Assembly (NCBI RefSeq): GCF_002831565.1
Contig: NZ_CP025096.1
Coordinates: forward strand, 8,056,468 to 8,120,467
Source of the DNA: Spirosoma pollinicola
GTDB taxonomy: Bacteria > Bacteroidota > Bacteroidia > Cytophagales > Spirosomataceae
DNA length: 64,000 bases
Reading direction: 5' to 3'
In this document: positions 62,511-64,000 of the stretch, piece by piece
Layout of the letters: every line of letters begins with the position of its first letter
Numbering within the stretch: the first letter of the stretch is position 1
Program-made: the position numbers and the translations under genes
Notes under the pieces: model-generated
The model's database searches: none
Seen by the model: the letters and a program-made list of their open reading frames with translations, nothing else
What the model was told of the DNA's origin: nothing

Positions 62511-62815
62511 AGTACATGGAAAACTCAGAATGGAAAATAATTATTTCGTTTACTCGATCAGATTGGACCTAATTTGGTATGTAGCAACAACCATAGCGCT
62601 CATATATTAATAATATTAAAATCATTAACATTGCAGGTAGTGGCTGAGCTGTGTTGATGACATTTATTCATGGATGAAAGCATAGAGAATTGTAAGGCGT
62701 AAGCGTACCGTATTCAATACTTTATGTATTATCCAGTCAATAGTTACGTTTATTAATCAACACTGTTCAGCCACCACCAATAACTTTACTAATTAACCGT
62801 TTTGCAATTTTTCGT
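62511..62815. other. Intergenic region holding MITE copy 2
   Basis: About half of this gap is the MITE-like element at 62636-62778. The remainder is AT-rich with no gene. Confidence 0.55.
62636..62778. repeat. MITE-like element, copy 2 (about 143 bp)
   Basis: Begins GGTAGTGGCTGAGCTGTG and ends with the matching inverted arm (62756-62778). It aligns along its length with the reverse complement of copy 1, sharing internal stretches such as GGCGTAAG and TCAATACTTTA. No transposase. It lies between two minus-strand genes without breaking either. Confidence 0.75.
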
Positions 62816-64000
62816 TTATTTAGCTTTACTTTTCTTTGCCGTCTTGACGCGATCCATCCGCTTTGTTAAGTCAATACCAATAACCTTAATTTCGTCAATC
62901 TTAGGATAGTTAGCAGCTATCTTCTTCCAATGATTTTGTAATGATTCAACAAGTTCGAAAAAAGTAATTTTAAGATTACTATCAGGTATTTGCCAACTCT
63001 TCCTGTCACCGCGATACACTAATACGAATATTCCTCTGTTTGATTTGCTGTCACGCAGATAGTCGCCACATAATTGATTTTCTAGCCTTTCAAATAGAAG
63101 TGCCCCTCCCCAATTGTCAGCGAGTTTAAGTTCTAATGGTACAGGAGCGTCGAAGTTTGAACCTCTAAAACGACAATCTGGTCGCTTTGCATCGGGAAGT
63201 TCTTCCTCTTGCGTCACCACGTATCTTTCCTTCGATCTATCATTACACCACTTAGCAATTACTTTTCGAATACCGGTTTCTTGATCTTCCTTGGCTAATG
63301 TAGACGCAATGCTTCCGTCGCTTTCTTCAAGATCGTGCTTCATATCCTTGAGACGTTGTACAGCTAGATCAAAAAGCTCTCGGTGATTGGTTGGCGTACT
63401 TTCCAAAGCTTTAGCGAATTCATTGAATTGGCTAATTGTCCAAGAGGGACCATCGGCATCCATTTCCGCTCGCTCTTTAGCATCGCGGAGCATCCAGTTG
63501 CGATACCCTTCAGCGGGATGTGTTTGAGACAACTCAATCATAGCCAGGTACGACTCTTTACCAGGTATACTCTTAAGAATGGAGTACAGCCTATCACGCG
63601 CATCTTGCGCGTCATCACGCAGGCCTGGTGAATAGACCCCTTTGTTAGCTCGGTCAAGATCATCCTCAACCCTGATATAGCGATGCATAAGAAAGTAAAG
63701 TTCTTTTAGGTATTGTGAATCTTTAAAAGCTTCTCTCACGTGTGGTCCACCACGTCTGCCACCTACTAACTCGACAACCGTCCTCATCGCTAGCGTTGCC
63801 GCTTTATCCTGATCGTAGTTATTTAATGTATCAAGATATAAGGAGAAAGATCGTATGGCCAGTTGTGGCTCTATTCCTATCCAGGTAGCATACCAACAGG
63901 CAAGATTATGCTTCGAATTGACAGTGCCACATTTACTTTGTGCGAGTTCAGCAAGGTCTTGATCTGGAACCACTGAACTTCCTTCGATGATTTTTAGCGC
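62816..64000 (-). CDS. C-terminal part of a large protein with PD-(D/E)XK-like nuclease motif
   Basis: The frame is open to the window edge, so the gene is partial: at least 394 residues, and the GTG at 63973 is not a true start. The C-terminal domain has a PD-(D/E)XK-like pattern, RPDCRFRG then PVPLELKLADNWGGALLFERLENQL, followed by GDYLRDSKSNRGIFVLVYRG. This combination resembles the C-terminal nuclease of large anti-phage proteins with NACHT or SIR2 parts. The sensing domain would lie outside the window. The rest is helical. The defence role is inferred. Confidence 0.6.
   Translation of the reverse strand, partial: ALKIIEGSSVVPDQDLAELAQSKCGTVNSKHNLACWYATWIGIEPQLAIRSFSLYLDTLNNYDQDKAATLAMRTVVELVGGRRGGPHVREAFKDSQYLKELYFLMHRYIRVEDDLDRANKGVYSPGLRDDAQDARDRLYSILKSIPGKESYLAMIELSQTHPAEGYRNWMLRDAKERAEMDADGPSWTISQFNEFAKALESTPTNHRELFDLAVQRLKDMKHDLEESDGSIASTLAKEDQETGIRKVIAKWCNDRSKERYVVTQEEELPDAKRPDCRFRGSNFDAPVPLELKLADNWGGALLFERLENQLCGDYLRDSKSNRGIFVLVYRGDRKSWQIPDSNLKITFFELVESLQNHWKKIAANYPKIDEIKVIGIDLTKRMDRVKTAKKSKAK

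Overview
The window reads as a draft or artificially joined assembly from a Bacteroidota bacterium, most likely order Cytophagales (Spirosoma-like). The evidence is secreted proteins with type IX secretion (T9SS) C-terminal sorting domains, a complete Bacteroidetes-type tra operon (DUF4134/TraE, DUF4133/TraF, TraG, TraJ to TraQ), TAnnTTTG-type promoters and no Shine-Dalgarno pattern. No rRNA, tRNA or CRISPR array was recognised.

The window falls into three blocks separated by two identical 12-bp stop-in-all-frames sequences (CTAGCTAGCTAG at 7281-7292 and 54943-54954). Each sits at an abrupt loss of homology, so they look like scaffold linkers rather than biology. Block A (1-7280) is GC-rich and holds surface or secreted proteins: a PA14-repeat protein with a T9SS tail, a pectate-lyase-like protein with a ricin-type lectin and T9SS tail, and a truncated second copy of that tail. 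A 202-bp exact tandem duplication with a frameshift at 1153/1154 starts with the same bases as the window itself and also looks like an assembly edge.

Block B (7293-54942, 47.65 kb) is a conjugative element. A minus-strand half carries a broken IS3 element, a broken DarB-like methylase/helicase gene, an AbiEii-type toxin with its DUF6922-type antitoxin, a coupling protein apparently split into ATPase and membrane genes, a LytTR regulator, topoisomerase IA, a DUF5131 protein, a Toprim protein, two DUF3945 proteins, an XRE regulator, a full-length coupling protein (MobC), relaxase (MobB) and MobA. The middle (36.1-36.9 kb) holds an oriT candidate and a G-rich repeat array. The plus-strand half then carries ParA, a DUF3408 protein and the transfer operon traE to traQ. 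A short minus-strand end carries small plasmid genes, a Cys-rich protein and SSB. Both ends stop exactly 301 bp inside complementary halves of one IS701-like transposon, so block B is either a circular plasmid with one such IS or a segment between two copies. No replication initiator and no integrase were recognised.

Block C (54955-64000) begins in another IS3 element and holds small membrane proteins, an M13 metallopeptidase, an S41 peptidase, an unknown 408-aa protein and the C-terminal part of a large protein with a PD-(D/E)XK-like nuclease motif, possibly a defence gene. A roughly 145-bp MITE-like element occurs once in block B (7713-7859) and once in block C (62636-62778).

For transfer, MobA and MobB would process the oriT. 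MobC, and perhaps the split second coupling protein, would hand DNA to the TraE-TraQ channel. The M23 peptidase would open the cell wall, and ParA, DUF3408, SSB and topoisomerase would maintain the element.
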